Part shown: one piece after another, positions 1 through 10,114 of the stretch
How positions within the stretch are numbered: position 1 is the first letter of the stretch
Layout of the letters: the number at the start of each line of letters is the position of its first letter
Assembly (NCBI RefSeq): GCF_946479275.1
Contig: NZ_CAMLFE010000001.1
Location: forward strand, 186,001-250,000
Direction of reading: 5' to 3'
DNA from: an uncultured Bartonella sp.
GTDB taxonomy: Bacteria; Pseudomonadota; Alphaproteobacteria; Rhizobiales; Rhizobiaceae
DNA: 64,000 nucleotides
Program-made: the position numbers and the translations under genes
Notes under the pieces: model-generated
Databases searched by the model: none
Told to the model about the DNA's origin: nothing
The model's input: only the letters and a program-made list of their open reading frames with translations

Positions 1-1
1 T

Positions 2-748
2 GCAGAAGCAGACCCGACGTTTGATATTGAGGGATATGACACGGCCCACAAGCTTGCGCTTCTTACAAGTCTTGCATTCGGATGTGTGATATCAGTTGAT
101 GATATTTACGTGGAAGGAATCAGCAACATTTCGCTTGCGGATATTCACGCTGCTGATGAACTTGGCTACCGGATAAAATTATTGGGGGTCGCTGTAAAAA
201 CTGATACCGGTATTGAACAGCGTGTTCACCCGACAATGGTTCCGACATCGACAGTTATTGCCCAAGTGCAAGGTGTTACCAACGCGGTTTCTATCCAGAC
301 CGATCTTCTGGGAGAGTTGTTGCTTTCGGGACCAGGTGCTGGTGGTAATGCGACTGCGTCGGCAGTCATCGGCGATATAGCCGATATCGCAAAATCTCAC
401 CCCGGTTTTCAACATGGCCCGGTTTTTGGGACGCCTGCACAGGCTCTTTCGCCATATAAACGTGCGCGTATGCGTGCTCATGCTGGCGGATATTTTATTC
501 GTTTGACTGTCGATGATAAAATTGGTGTTTTTGCCAGTGTTGCCAAGCGAATGGCTGAAAATTCGATTTCTCTCGAGTCGATTGTTCAGCGGCCATTAGC
601 GGAAAATATTCAGCCAAATACCAAGAATATTGTCCTTGTTACTCATGAGACGACGGAATCATCTGTGAGAAAAGCGTTGATGTCAATTATGGAGGATGGA
701 CATCTCGTGGATAAACCGCAAATGATCCGCATCGAACGTCCTAATTAA
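2..748 (+). CDS. hom: Homoserine dehydrogenase, C-terminal part (5' end outside window)
   Basis: The reading frame is already open at base 2, so only the last 248 residues are present. Homoserine dehydrogenase reduces aspartate semialdehyde to homoserine with NAD(P)H, the branch point to threonine and methionine. The visible N-terminal segment carries the catalytic-domain signature EADPTFDIEGYDTAHKLAL. From about residue 160 of the visible part there is a C-terminal ACT domain (GGYFIRLTVDDKIGVFASVA), which in this family is the threonine feedback site. An internal ATG at 86 is not the real start, because the conserved motif lies upstream of it. glpX follows 170 bp downstream on the same strand, a neighbour order I recall from other Rhizobiales. 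Confidence 0.95.
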   Translation, partial: AEADPTFDIEGYDTAHKLALLTSLAFGCVISVDDIYVEGISNISLADIHAADELGYRIKLLGVAVKTDTGIEQRVHPTMVPTSTVIAQVQGVTNAVSIQTDLLGELLLSGPGAGGNATASAVIGDIADIAKSHPGFQHGPVFGTPAQALSPYKRARMRAHAGGYFIRLTVDDKIGVFASVAKRMAENSISLESIVQRPLAENIQPNTKNIVLVTHETTESSVRKALMSIMEDGHLVDKPQMIRIERPN

Positions 749-864
749 AAATAAGTTTTTCAAAATTAGCCGTTCCACTATCACTTATGTTTCAATCATA
801 ATTCACGAATTGATCGTGTTCCCTCTTGCAGTGCGCAGAAGTCTTTGCCAAAAGCTTTAGTATA

Positions 865-888
865 ACGTTGTAAACAACGTCGGTTTTT
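865..888 (+). promoter_or_regulatory. Inverted repeat with T-run between hom and glpX
   Basis: The arms ACGTTG and CAACGT are separated by TAAA, and CGGTTTTTC follows. This could be a weak rho-independent terminator for hom or an operator/leader hairpin of glpX, whose ATG lies about 30 bp downstream. The stem is only 6 bp, so the assignment is tentative. Confidence 0.35.
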
Positions 889-918
889 CTTTAACAATTA
901 TCCGATGGGATCAATCAT

Positions 919-1908
919 ATGTCGAACTCGGCTGACCATACATTACATGGACTCAATCGTATTTTAACACTTGAGCTCGTTCGCGTGACCGAGCGTGCGG
1001 CAGTAGCCGCAGCACGTATTCGGGGGCGTGGGGACGAAAAGGCAGCTGATCAAGCGGCCGTGGATGCAATGCGCAAGGAATTGAATCGTCTGCCTATTGA
1101 TGGCACGGTTGTGATCGGTGAGGGTGAACGCGATGAAGCTCCTATGCTTTATATAGGTGAAAAAGTTGGCACCAAAGAAGGTCCTGCCGTCGATATCGCA
1201 CTTGATCCATTGGAGGGCACAACCATTTGTGCCAAGAATTTGCCGAATTCGTTGGCTGTCGTTGCTATGGCGGAAAAAGGCAATTTACTTTATGCGCCGG
1301 ATGTCTATATGGAAAAGCTTGCCATCGGACCGGGGTATCCCAAAGGGGTTGTCGATATTGATGCAAGCCCTGTAGACAATATTAACGCGCTTGCTAAAGC
1401 AAAGGGCGTAAAGCCGAACATGATTACAGCCTGCATCATGGATAGACCACGCCATGCCAAGCTTATCGAGGCAGTTCGCTCGACCGGTGCATCAATAAGG
1501 TTGATAGGCGATGGAGACGTTGCCGGTATTATACATACAACAGATCCCGATGAAACCGGTATAGACATTTATATGGGTATTGGTGGTGCACCGGAAGGTG
1601 TTCTGGCCGCTGCAGCACTGCGTTGCATAGGGGGGCAGATGCAAGGTCGTTTACAACTGAACACAAAGGAAAAAATCGAGCGTGCAGCCAAAATGGGTGT
1701 CAAGGATCCGACTAAAGTTTACACTATGGAAGAAATGGCCAAGGGCGACGTGCTTTTTGCTGCGACTGGTGTTACGGATGGCAATCTGCTTTCAGGCGTA
1801 AAATTTGCCAAAAATTATATTCAGACAGATACAATTGTCATGCGCTCGCACAGTGGCACAATTCGCAATATTATTGCTCGCCATCAGGATATGACAAAAT
1901 TTAACTGA
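919..1908 (+). CDS. glpX: Class II fructose-1,6-bisphosphatase
   Basis: This 329-residue protein matches the GlpX family over its full length. It hydrolyses fructose-1,6-bisphosphate to fructose-6-phosphate in gluconeogenesis, using divalent metal. Visible family motifs are GEGERDEAPMLYIGE near residue 70 and DPLEGTT near residue 98, which form the metal/phosphate site shared with the inositol-monophosphatase fold, and IGGAPEGVLAAAAL near residue 216. The start is the ATG opening MSNSADHTLHGLNR. It follows hom and ends just before a strong terminator, so hom-glpX may form one transcription unit or glpX may have its own promoter in the 170-bp gap. Confidence 0.96.
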   Translation: MSNSADHTLHGLNRILTLELVRVTERAAVAAARIRGRGDEKAADQAAVDAMRKELNRLPIDGTVVIGEGERDEAPMLYIGEKVGTKEGPAVDIALDPLEGTTICAKNLPNSLAVVAMAEKGNLLYAPDVYMEKLAIGPGYPKGVVDIDASPVDNINALAKAKGVKPNMITACIMDRPRHAKLIEAVRSTGASIRLIGDGDVAGIIHTTDPDETGIDIYMGIGGAPEGVLAAAALRCIGGQMQGRLQLNTKEKIERAAKMGVKDPTKVYTMEEMAKGDVLFAATGVTDGNLLSGVKFAKNYIQTDTIVMRSHSGTIRNIIARHQDMTKFN

Positions 1909-1965
1909 ATAGAGTAAATTAAATCAGCTCAGCTGATAGAGACCAATGTAACACTATTCGGACGG

Positions 1966-1998
1966 CGTGTTTCTTCTAAGAAACACGTCTTTTTATTT
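1966..1998 (+). terminator. Rho-independent terminator after glpX
   Basis: A perfect 10-bp stem has arms CGTGTTTCTT (1966-1975) and AAGAAACACG (1978-1987) around a 2-nt loop. It is followed by TCTTTTTATTT. The position is about 60 bp after the glpX stop. Confidence 0.85.
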
Positions 1999-2526
1999 GC
2001 CGGACCGAGTAAATAGCTCGGCTCTTTGTCGTTTTTCAAAAAGCAGAGCTCTTGATTTCAAGCAACTTGATAATGGTCGCGGAGCATAATGATCATAGTA
2101 GTTGACTGCTCAAAACATCAATTCTCACAGAAATTAGCACTTTGTGTAGTTATGAATCTTAAAAATTAAAGTAAATAGTGAGGCCAAAGAGTAACCAACG
2201 ACTTTTACTTGAAAAAGAGTGAGGAAACTAACATCTGAAAGGGAAAACTAATCCAGCCTCATATCGATCACAACGATATATGGATTTTTTCAACTAGTTT
2301 TCTCTAACGGGATAGAGAAAAATTATAGGATGGTAGTAAAAATACTTCCATCTATGATCGAATTATCGATTTATTTGCAGAAAATAAGCCAAAATCGCTA
2401 CCGAATTATTATCTTTCGAAAGGATATCGGTATTTCAGTACGATAATAAGCGTTTTATCTGGAATACAATATTCACGATTCGCTTCATAACAAGCTTACG
2501 TATGTAAAAACATTTCTTAAAGTAGG
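1999..2526. other. Intergenic gap glpX-ilvE
   Basis: This stretch of about 530 bp separates two convergent units. It is AT-rich and has stops in all frames at short intervals. I see no RNA gene, repeat or gene remnant in it. Confidence 0.5.
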
Positions 2527-2556
2527 AAAAGTGCAGCTCATTTGAGCTGCACTTTT
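2527..2556 (-). terminator. Terminator hairpin after ilvE
   Basis: A 14-bp perfect inverted repeat (AAAAGTGCAGCTCA at 2527-2540, TGAGCTGCACTTTT at 2543-2556) surrounds a 2-nt spacer. It lies 16 bp beyond the ilvE stop codon. The T-rich flanks could let it act on either strand. Confidence 0.8.
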
Positions 2557-2571
2557 GATTCGATAAGGAAA

Positions 2572-3681
2572 TTAGTCAACTTTAACTGTCTTGACCCAAC
2601 CATAAGGATCTTTTGCTTCACCCTTTTGAATATGGATGAGTTGTTCGCGAAGATGTTGCGTAATCTCCCCACCGTTGCCATTTCCGATGACTGTTTCACC
2701 ACCCTCATATTTGAATATCCCGATTGGCGTAATAACGGCGGCAGTGCCGCAGGCAAATACTTCTTTGAGGTGCCCGCTTTTTGCATCCTTTTTCAGCTCG
2801 TCAAAAGAATAGCTGCGCTCTTCAACCTTCATGCCGTTATCTTTTGCTAGTTGCAGAATAGACATTCTGGTAACGCCGTGGAGGATTGTACCGTCGAGCT
2901 TAGGAGTTATCAGACGATTATCATCCATAACGAAGCAAACATTCATGCCGCCGAGTTCTTCAATCCATTTACGTTCGACAACGTCAAGGAAAAGAACCTG
3001 ATCGCAGCCGTTTTTCTCGGCATTAATTTGTGCCAACAAGCTAGAAGCATAGTTGCCACCACATTTGGCTTCACCTGTCCCGCCGGGGCCTGCACGGCTG
3101 AATTCGGTATCAAGCCAAACGCTAACCGGTTTGGTTGAACCACTTTTGAAATAAGACCCAACAGGTGAGGCGATAACGCTGAAAATATACTCTTTCGCCG
3201 GATGGACACCCAAGAACGCTTCGTTAGCAAACATGAACGGGCGCAAATACAAACTCGAATCAGGAGTTTCTGGAATCCAATTACGATCGATTTTTACAAG
3301 TTCGTTGATTGCTGCAAGGAATACATCGTCGCCGATTGGAGGCATTGCAAGACGTATTGCCGAATTATGAAACCTTTCCGCATTTGCTTCAGGACGGAAA
3401 AGGAGAATGCGTCCATCATGCGCACGATAGGCCTTCAGCCCCTCGAAGATTTCCTGACCATAATGAAGAATAGCACTCGCAGGATCAATCTGGAAAGGTT
3501 TGCGCGCAGTTATAACCGCGTCATGCCAACCTTTGCCTGCTGACCATTGAACCACCGCCATGTGGTCGCTGAACACGCGGCCAAATCCAGGATTCTTCAA
3601 TAGTTCCGCGCGCTTTTCGGCGCTTACGGGATTTGTGTTTTTTTCTATCTTAAATGGAAGAACAGTACTGGAACCTGTCAT
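2572..3681 (-). CDS. ilvE: Branched-chain amino acid aminotransferase
   Basis: A PLP-dependent fold-type IV aminotransferase of 369 residues, the usual length for the long BCAT group. It performs the last step of leucine, isoleucine and valine synthesis and the first of their breakdown. The Schiff-base lysine sits in GTGEAKCGGNYASSL near residue 210, and the cofactor motif EELGGMNVCFV follows near residue 240. The GTAAVITPIG segment near 312 is typical of the phosphate-binding loop. The ATG is preceded at suitable distance by AAGG. The gene stands alone, with a terminator downstream and a long gap upstream. Confidence 0.95.
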   Translation of the reverse strand: MTGSSTVLPFKIEKNTNPVSAEKRAELLKNPGFGRVFSDHMAVVQWSAGKGWHDAVITARKPFQIDPASAILHYGQEIFEGLKAYRAHDGRILLFRPEANAERFHNSAIRLAMPPIGDDVFLAAINELVKIDRNWIPETPDSSLYLRPFMFANEAFLGVHPAKEYIFSVIASPVGSYFKSGSTKPVSVWLDTEFSRAGPGGTGEAKCGGNYASSLLAQINAEKNGCDQVLFLDVVERKWIEELGGMNVCFVMDDNRLITPKLDGTILHGVTRMSILQLAKDNGMKVEERSYSFDELKKDAKSGHLKEVFACGTAAVITPIGIFKYEGGETVIGNGNGGEITQHLREQLIHIQKGEAKDPYGWVKTVKVD

Positions 3682-3989
3682 GACAATAACCTTTTGAAAT
3701 GTATCTTCATCTTATTACCCATTTGCCGATGATCGTCATTGGTAGAGCAATAAGGCGTGAACTTTAGAGTTTGTTTGCCGTTAATGTCAATGATTTTAGA
3801 ACTTTCGAGGCGCGGAAGAACAAGATTGTGAAAATTTCTCGTTTGTTTGCGATCAATAGTTATTCAATAGCGGTGATGGAACATAACAAAGTTTCAAGCA
3901 TTCAAAAGATTAGGACGAGAAAATAAAATCTAATTTGCCACTGTGATCGGGTATTACCGCTTATCCTGCTCAAAAGAAAGTAGTGATTG
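3682..3989. other. Intergenic gap upstream of ilvE
   Basis: These 308 bases should hold the ilvE promoter. A short imperfect dyad ATGATCGTCAT occurs near 3727. I recognise no leader peptide rich in branched-chain codons and no known riboswitch. Confidence 0.4.
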
Positions 3990-4136
3990 ATGCACAAGAA
4001 CAGTTTTATTCCTGCATTCAGGGCACTCTTAACACAGCTCTTTAATCGTTCATTATTTGAAGCGTTTGTTGTCTTTGCTGTATCGGCGCTATTTACGTGG
4101 ACGATACTAACAATAACATTTATGTCATTCTGTTAA
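3990..4136 (+). CDS. Possible 48-residue membrane peptide
   Basis: A short frame starts with ATG at 3990, has a purine-rich stretch (GAAAG) about 10 bases upstream, and stops at TAA 4134-4136. The first 22 residues are polar to mixed (MHKNSFIPAFRALLTQLFNR). The remainder is strongly hydrophobic with F, V, A, W, I and L, consistent with one membrane segment. I recognise no family. It lies alone in a 1.27-kb gap. Chance occurrence is possible because the region is AT-rich, but the amphipathic-then-hydrophobic pattern is unlike the surrounding noise. Confidence 0.35.
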   Translation: MHKNSFIPAFRALLTQLFNRSLFEAFVVFAVSALFTWTILTITFMSFC

Positions 4137-4955
4137 CGACAACTTATCCACCTGATTGAACTGCAATCTTTACTTTAAACCAACTGAAAAAGGTATTTTG
4201 TAACGACTGTTCGCACACTTCTAATCGCAAATTACAACGAGGATAACATCAGGTAGAAGCGGGAAAGAATGGGGAGCAGAAGCAAAAATGACCACCGGCA
4301 CACATTGATTAGATCACATTTGCTGTTACCCACATTTTGGCGCTTCGGGAACGCAAAAATTGACTTGTACTGCCGGCGTTCAGCGATGAAAATCAACTGT
4401 TGCAAATTACCAGTGACAAAATTTACAGGACTATTTATCGAAAAACAGGGAAATCGATGTAATAGACGTTAAATATTGATCGCGATTTCGGCCACAAACG
4501 TTTGTCAACCAATGTTCTGTGAATTGCAGCAGAATAGGCACGAAGTTAGACCGAGTTGGACATTGGTATTGTTGGCTATGGCCTTAAGCAGAAGGCACAA
4601 TCGACATTAGAAAACCTTGGTTGCCGATGTTGGAAGCCACATACTTTAACCAACCGTAGCACATATTTTTACAAATTGATCGCAGTTAGGACGTTACCGA
4701 GATCTAAAATTTCTTATTGGTTTTTTCCTCGCCGCTGTAGCTTGCTCTTAATAAGCTAACTGGCTTTCGGAATAAGCAAATGGCTAAGTCAACATGGGTT
4801 CCGGTCGTACTGAACAGTCAAAGTCTTGTCAGATCTGTTTTAAAAAAAAGGCCTATCAGGACAGATTGGTGAATTGTTAAATTCACCTAATTCCCTACAG
4901 CCGAAAAAAGCCTTCCCAAATTTTTATCAACCGACAACAAAGACCGGATTGCATT
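4137..4955. other. Gene-poor gap before the SPOR gene
   Basis: About 820 bp contain two spurious-looking frames (4269-4472 and 4556-4759) whose translations show no fold-like pattern and no convincing ribosome-binding site. No RNA gene or repeat was recognised. It could be decayed sequence, but I cannot identify a parent gene. Confidence 0.4.
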
Positions 4956-7900
4956 CTATTTACCAACGAAACAGCTTCCATTCTGACTCTTTATCTTTTC
5001 ACAGAGGCTGACAGCATTATCGCGCGGACCGACTTGTACTCTAACGCGATAATATGTTCCTTTGCCCGGGATAGATGCAGGCTGGATACTTAACGGCAAT
5101 GAACCAATGAGCGAACCAAACAGGCTTTTGGCCTTATTCATCGACGCCGTTGCCGATTCTTGCGTCGGCTGGGAAGCTATTTGCACATAGTAACCGCCGG
5201 ATCCAACACTTGTAGTTATGGGAGCAGCAGCTTTCGGTTCAGCCTTGGCTAACGGTGTTGAAACAGTATTCGGAAGCGCTGTGGGCTTTTGTGTGGTCTC
5301 TTCTGCCGTTTCAACAGGTTGCGCTTGTTGCTGAGTTTTAGGGGACGATACTGTATTAAGACCACTCAACTTATTTTGCGAGTTATCCGGATTATTGGAA
5401 CCGCCATTATCGATGTCTTTATTCGATTGGGCGTCTTCATTGATAATTTTCGTTAGTTCGGAATCAGTTTCGGACATTTCTGGTTCGGATGACGTTTTCG
5501 CATTGGATTGCGATTGCTTCGAACCATTTTTAACATTTACCTGATTGTTATTTGGCGACTTTTCAGAATTATTCGCGCTCGCTTCAACTTGTGAAGGTTC
5601 AGAATTGGTGGTTGGCGTTATGCTTCCATCCGGATTAACGACGACAGATTGGACTTCTCTCGTCGGCACACTTTGATTTGATGCTGCAGCAATCGCGTCC
5701 TCGACGTTCGACGAATCGGCGTAAGAAGCAGCGTCATTCAAAGCCGTCAAATCTTCTGGAGTTTCTGAATGATCGACGAGCTTCTCCTGATTACCTTTAT
5801 CGTCAGTTTCTCCATTAGCCTGATTATATACGTCCTGGTTGTTTTGAGTTTCGTTATTGGTATTTGTTTGCTCTGCCTGTACTTTATAAGGTGCATTGTC
5901 AGCATGGATGACAGTAGAGGCGCCATCGCCGTGAGACGGCAGGAAATATTTCATAGCAGCATATCCGCCGCCAAGTAGAATGAACAAAGCCACACCGCCA
6001 ACAGTCAGCTTTTTCGCCAAGGATTTTGGCTGGCTTTGATTCTGCATCTCTGCAAACGGTGCATTTGCTCCAATGAGCGCCTGATCATTTTCTGCATAAG
6101 CCTGGTTGTCTTCCGCGTAGATATTGCCGTTATTTTGGAGGCCATATTGCTCCTCGGAGACATCAGCATTTTGTTCAAATTGATTTTGCTTCGGATTGTA
6201 ACCAGACTGGGCATAAGCTTCAGCAAAGAAATCATCCTGCTCTTTGGGAGTGTTCGGTGTTTCCTGTTTATTGCCAACGCTGAATACATCGGCAAACTCG
6301 TTTTCTAAGGCGTCGCCGTGCGGCTCGGTTTCTTCAGCCGGATAGGGTATTTCCGGTACATCTACCGGTTCTGTTTGCTCGACTATCTCGTCGGCAAATT
6401 TATATGTATCAACGTCCGGCGGAAGGTTGGCATTATTTTCGTCAAGATTTCTTGTCGGCTGTTGTGCTTCGGCGGAATAATTTCCTGCCGCAGTCTGATC
6501 TTCATGAGGAGAAACAGCCTGCTCATCAAGATTATAATTCTTTTCAACCGGTTGGGCTGTATAATCACTATGATTTTGTATTGATTGAACCGAGCTTTGA
6601 TCTTCGGGAAGCTGTGCATATTGCTGTTGTGGTTCGGAATGCTCAGTAAATTGAGGCTCTGGTTCTTGAGATATTGGCGGCAAAGTTGATTGCTCATTCA
6701 CACTTTCAGCTGATTCAGGATAAGACTGGTCAGAGTCGGACGATGCATCCTGAAATTGGTTTTGTTCTGCCGGCGGGTTGACGATAATATTTTCGCCTGT
6801 CGAAAGGTCTTCCAACCCGAACGGATCGCTACTTTGCGAGACCGGTTGTTGTGTTGCCGTTGAGCCGGAATTGCTTTGATTGAGGTTCTGAGCAGTTGAC
6901 GGCGTTTGATGTTGATTGTTCGAAAAAACATCATCAAAACCGAATGGATCATCACCATTCAAAAAGTCGTTTTCGGGCGAATTTTGATTATTTTGCGGCG
7001 GCGTATAGGGTAACGGAGCCGTCGTCTTCGGTGTATTTCTGGCATAATAATTTTCGGGGTAAGCATTTGCCGGATTGGCTCCATTGGAGTGAGCCGGAGA
7101 AAAACCCGCATTATTAGCCACGCCGGAATTTGTTTCGGCAGCGTGGATGTTGAAATTTTCGTCACCGCCAGAAGGTTGGCCGAGGTGCAAAGCTGCACCG
7201 CCCAAGTTGTTTCGACTCCCAGCAGCAAAATTGTAGTTATTATTCGTTTGAGGTGTTTGTGCCCCGGATGCTTCAGGCAGTTGTTGTAGCTGGTTAGGCT
7301 CGTCATGTGTGGGCAGTGGATCATTGACAAGCAGATTCTCGAGTTCTTTATCAAAGCTCATTTCATCAAAAACAGGATCTTGACGGTTCTGTTGTTGATA
7401 CAAAGGGCGATTTTCGACGTTTTGAGACGTTGTTTGATATGAATTTGTGGTTTGTGGCGTTTCCAGCGGACGCTGTGGAATAAAATTCTGCAGGTTATCC
7501 GGTTGGGCAATATTTTCCGGATTTACAATGGACGCATTATTGATGCCGCTTGTATTATTTATATTATTCGCATTTGTCGGGGCAGGCTGCGACTGTTCCG
7601 GAGAAAAACCGTAATTGCCGGATGCCGGCGGGTTTTGTGTTTGACCATTATAATTCGGTCCGGATGGATAGGCAGGTGAAGACGGTTCATCGCCAATAGG
7701 TAAATCAGGTAATGAATCGAACTCAGCACCAGAAAAACCGGATGGCGGTTCGACCGGTGTACCGGGGGCACGCGCTTGCGGGGTAAAGGACGGCGTGTCG
7801 TAAAGCTCGTTAAAAGGTAAATCGGGTTCATGCTGCTGTTGCCCGCTATCAAGATTGTCATCTTGCGGCAAAAAATCGAGATCGTCATGTTCGACAGGAG

Positions 7901-8162
7901 CGTTTCCGCTAACCGTCTGGCGAGCATTGGTTAAAGTGCCGGAATCTTGTGGCTGATTTTCAAGAAAAGGCAAATCTCCATCATTTTGACTTCCAGCTTG
8001 TGGACTAGGGGCCGAATTTGCGTTCTCATCTGGCTGACGAGCGGGGCTATTTCCGTTTGCATTGAAATCCAGATTGAACAGGCGCGTAAGCTCAAGAAGT
8101 GGATCTTGATCTTTCGTTGCCGGTCTCTCGGGACGAGGAACATTGCGATCATTATCGGTCAT
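4956..8162 (-). CDS. Giant SPOR-domain membrane protein
   Basis: A 1068-residue single-pass protein. The first 715 or so residues are low-complexity, rich in Asn, Gln, Pro, Ser, Glu and Asp. They contain short hydrophobic-acidic islands such as DPLLELTRLFNLDF near the N-terminus and repeated DPFGFDD/DPFGLED. One transmembrane helix follows (KLTVGGVALFILLGGGYAAM, about 720-745), then a second disordered linker. The last 75 or so residues are a SPOR domain (GGYYVQIASQPTQESATASM onwards, ending GSCFVGK), which binds denuded septal peptidoglycan. The topology is therefore N-terminus in the cytosol, SPOR in the periplasm. A GTG 12 bases upstream (8174) is possible, but ATG 8162 has a GGGA at better spacing. 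It lies 164 bp after argS on the same strand. Confidence 0.88.
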   Translation of the reverse strand: MTDNDRNVPRPERPATKDQDPLLELTRLFNLDFNANGNSPARQPDENANSAPSPQAGSQNDGDLPFLENQPQDSGTLTNARQTVSGNAPVEHDDLDFLPQDDNLDSGQQQHEPDLPFNELYDTPSFTPQARAPGTPVEPPSGFSGAEFDSLPDLPIGDEPSSPAYPSGPNYNGQTQNPPASGNYGFSPEQSQPAPTNANNINNTSGINNASIVNPENIAQPDNLQNFIPQRPLETPQTTNSYQTTSQNVENRPLYQQQNRQDPVFDEMSFDKELENLLVNDPLPTHDEPNQLQQLPEASGAQTPQTNNNYNFAAGSRNNLGGAALHLGQPSGGDENFNIHAAETNSGVANNAGFSPAHSNGANPANAYPENYYARNTPKTTAPLPYTPPQNNQNSPENDFLNGDDPFGFDDVFSNNQHQTPSTAQNLNQSNSGSTATQQPVSQSSDPFGLEDLSTGENIIVNPPAEQNQFQDASSDSDQSYPESAESVNEQSTLPPISQEPEPQFTEHSEPQQQYAQLPEDQSSVQSIQNHSDYTAQPVEKNYNLDEQAVSPHEDQTAAGNYSAEAQQPTRNLDENNANLPPDVDTYKFADEIVEQTEPVDVPEIPYPAEETEPHGDALENEFADVFSVGNKQETPNTPKEQDDFFAEAYAQSGYNPKQNQFEQNADVSEEQYGLQNNGNIYAEDNQAYAENDQALIGANAPFAEMQNQSQPKSLAKKLTVGGVALFILLGGGYAAMKYFLPSHGDGASTVIHADNAPYKVQAEQTNTNNETQNNQDVYNQANGETDDKGNQEKLVDHSETPEDLTALNDAASYADSSNVEDAIAAASNQSVPTREVQSVVVNPDGSITPTTNSEPSQVEASANNSEKSPNNNQVNVKNGSKQSQSNAKTSSEPEMSETDSELTKIINEDAQSNKDIDNGGSNNPDNSQNKLSGLNTVSSPKTQQQAQPVETAEETTQKPTALPNTVSTPLAKAEPKAAAPITTSVGSGGYYVQIASQPTQESATASMNKAKSLFGSLIGSLPLSIQPASIPGKGTYYRVRVQVGPRDNAVSLCEKIKSQNGSCFVGK

Positions 8163-8326
8163 AGTTTTTCCCACATAGTCGGTTACGCAATCTGTTATTT
8201 ATTGCATTCTGCCGGACATCAAGCGGATTCACCCTAAAAATCCGAAATTCTGCTTTAATATCATATATATACTAGATAACGTCAACCAAGTCAAAGCTCT
8301 GCAAGCTCGCTTTTTCGTCTTCGCTA

Positions 8327-10087
8327 TCAGCGCATTTCTACCGGAGCATCAACACCAATGATGCCCAAAGCAGATGACAGAACATCGGATACGGCTTGAA
8401 TCAAACCTAATCTCGCTAAAGACAATTCTCTATCGTTAAGCTTGATAAAACGTAAATCTTCATTTTCTGTCCCTTTATTCCAATGACCGTGGAAGAAAGA
8501 AGCCAAATCATAAAGATAAAATGCCAACCGGTGTGGCTCATAATTGAGCGTTGCTTGCTCTATAACTCGTGGATACTCGGCAAGTTTCTTTATGAGAGCA
8601 ATTTCGCCGGCGTCTGTCAATTTCTCCAGATGCGAGACAAGTTCTTCTCTTGAAAAGTTGGAAAGATTGAGAAGTTCTTCGGCTTTCCGGAACGTAGAGT
8701 GACATCTTGCACAGGCATATTGAACATAAAAAACAGGATTATCTTTCGATTGTTCGGTTACCTTTGCAAAATCAAAGTCAAGCGGCGCATCACTTTTTCT
8801 GTAAATCATCATGAAACGGACAGGATCTCTACCCACTTCATCGACAACGTCGCGCAACGTAACAAAAGAGCCAGCTCTCTTCGACATAACAACCGGTTGC
8901 CCATCGCGAAGCAGTTTTACCAATTGGCAAAGAAGTGCTGTCAACTTGGCTTTACCACCAGATATAGCCTTTGCAACAGCTTGCAGACGTTTGACATAAC
9001 CGCCGTGATCAGCACCCAGAACATAAATCATCTCATTGAATCTACGTTCGAACTTGTTCCGGAAATAGGCGACATCTGCTGCAAAATAGGTGTAAGAGCC
9101 GTCCGATTTAATAAGAGGACGATCCTGATCATCACCAACTTCTGTCGAGCGGAACAATGTCTGCTCCCGATCTTCCCAGTCTTCGGAAGCTTGCCCCTTT
9201 GGCGGCGGCAATGTCCCTTTATACACATACCCCTTCAAAGTGAGATCGTTGATGGTACTGCGGATTGCCTTGGCATTATCGGCATGTAAGGTTTTCTCGG
9301 AAAAAAAGACGTCGTGATGAACGTTAAGTGCTGCAAGATCATCCCGGATCATGCGCATCATTGCGTCAACGGAACGTTCCTTTATAAGTGGCAATCTCTC
9401 TTCCTCCGACATTGTAAGAAGTTTGTCACCGAATTCTTTTTTAAGAGCCTCACCCACCGGTACAAGATAATCACCGGGATAAAGGCCTTCCGGGATTTTA
9501 CCGATATTTTCTCCCAACGCTTCGCGATAGCGTAGAAAAACCGATTTTGCCAATACATCAATCTGCCCGCCAGCATCATTGATATAATATTCTTTTACAA
9601 CATCATGGCCGGTAAATGACAAAAGATTGGCAAGAACGTCGCCAACAACTGCTCCGCGACAATGACCGACATGCATCGGTCCGGTCGGATTGGCAGAAAC
9701 ATATTCAACGTTTACTTTCTTGCCCAACCCAAGTTCCGAACGACCGAAACTGCTACCCGATTTAATAATCGTTTTTAATACGTTACGCCAAAATCCGTCG
9801 GTCAATCTCAAATTAATGAATCCGGGGCCAGCGACATTGACAGATTCAATATCTTTGTCTGTTTCAAGAAGAGTAGCGATCCTTTCGGCCAAGGAACGTG
9901 GATTGCATCCTACCGATTTGGATAGAACCATTGCAGCATTTGTCGCAAGATCGCCGTGTGAGGGGTCGCGCGGTGCTTCAATGCTCATTCGGCTCAAATC
10001 AAGAGGCGAACCGTCTTTTGATTTGATATCAGACTGTTGAAGCAATTCTTTAATTTTTTGCTCGAATTCATTAAAAATATTCATCAT
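8327..10087 (-). CDS. argS: Arginyl-tRNA synthetase
   Basis: A class I aminoacyl-tRNA synthetase of 586 residues that charges tRNA-Arg. It has the N-terminal Add-1 domain (about 1-115), the HIGH-equivalent motif in [19 protein letters not shown] near residue 132, and a KMSK-type loop in [13 protein letters not shown] near 403. A C-terminal DALR anticodon-binding domain covers about 460-586 and ends at VDAPVEMR. Two consecutive ATGs (10087 and 10084) leave the exact start open by one codon. It follows dgt by 27 bp and precedes the SPOR gene, suggesting a dgt-argS-SPOR transcription unit. Confidence 0.96.
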   Translation of the reverse strand: MMNIFNEFEQKIKELLQQSDIKSKDGSPLDLSRMSIEAPRDPSHGDLATNAAMVLSKSVGCNPRSLAERIATLLETDKDIESVNVAGPGFINLRLTDGFWRNVLKTIIKSGSSFGRSELGLGKKVNVEYVSANPTGPMHVGHCRGAVVGDVLANLLSFTGHDVVKEYYINDAGGQIDVLAKSVFLRYREALGENIGKIPEGLYPGDYLVPVGEALKKEFGDKLLTMSEEERLPLIKERSVDAMMRMIRDDLAALNVHHDVFFSEKTLHADNAKAIRSTINDLTLKGYVYKGTLPPPKGQASEDWEDREQTLFRSTEVGDDQDRPLIKSDGSYTYFAADVAYFRNKFERRFNEMIYVLGADHGGYVKRLQAVAKAISGGKAKLTALLCQLVKLLRDGQPVVMSKRAGSFVTLRDVVDEVGRDPVRFMMIYRKSDAPLDFDFAKVTEQSKDNPVFYVQYACARCHSTFRKAEELLNLSNFSREELVSHLEKLTDAGEIALIKKLAEYPRVIEQATLNYEPHRLAFYLYDLASFFHGHWNKGTENEDLRFIKLNDRELSLARLGLIQAVSDVLSSALGIIGVDAPVEMR

Positions 10088-10114
10088 GGGAATCCGTGTT
10101 GTTCTCCCCCTCGT

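Noticed and set aside
4269..4759. Two frames of 67 codons in the ilvE-SPOR gap
   Set aside because: The translations have no hydrophobic or domain pattern, no good ribosome-binding site, and are rich in chance Cys/Arg/Trp.
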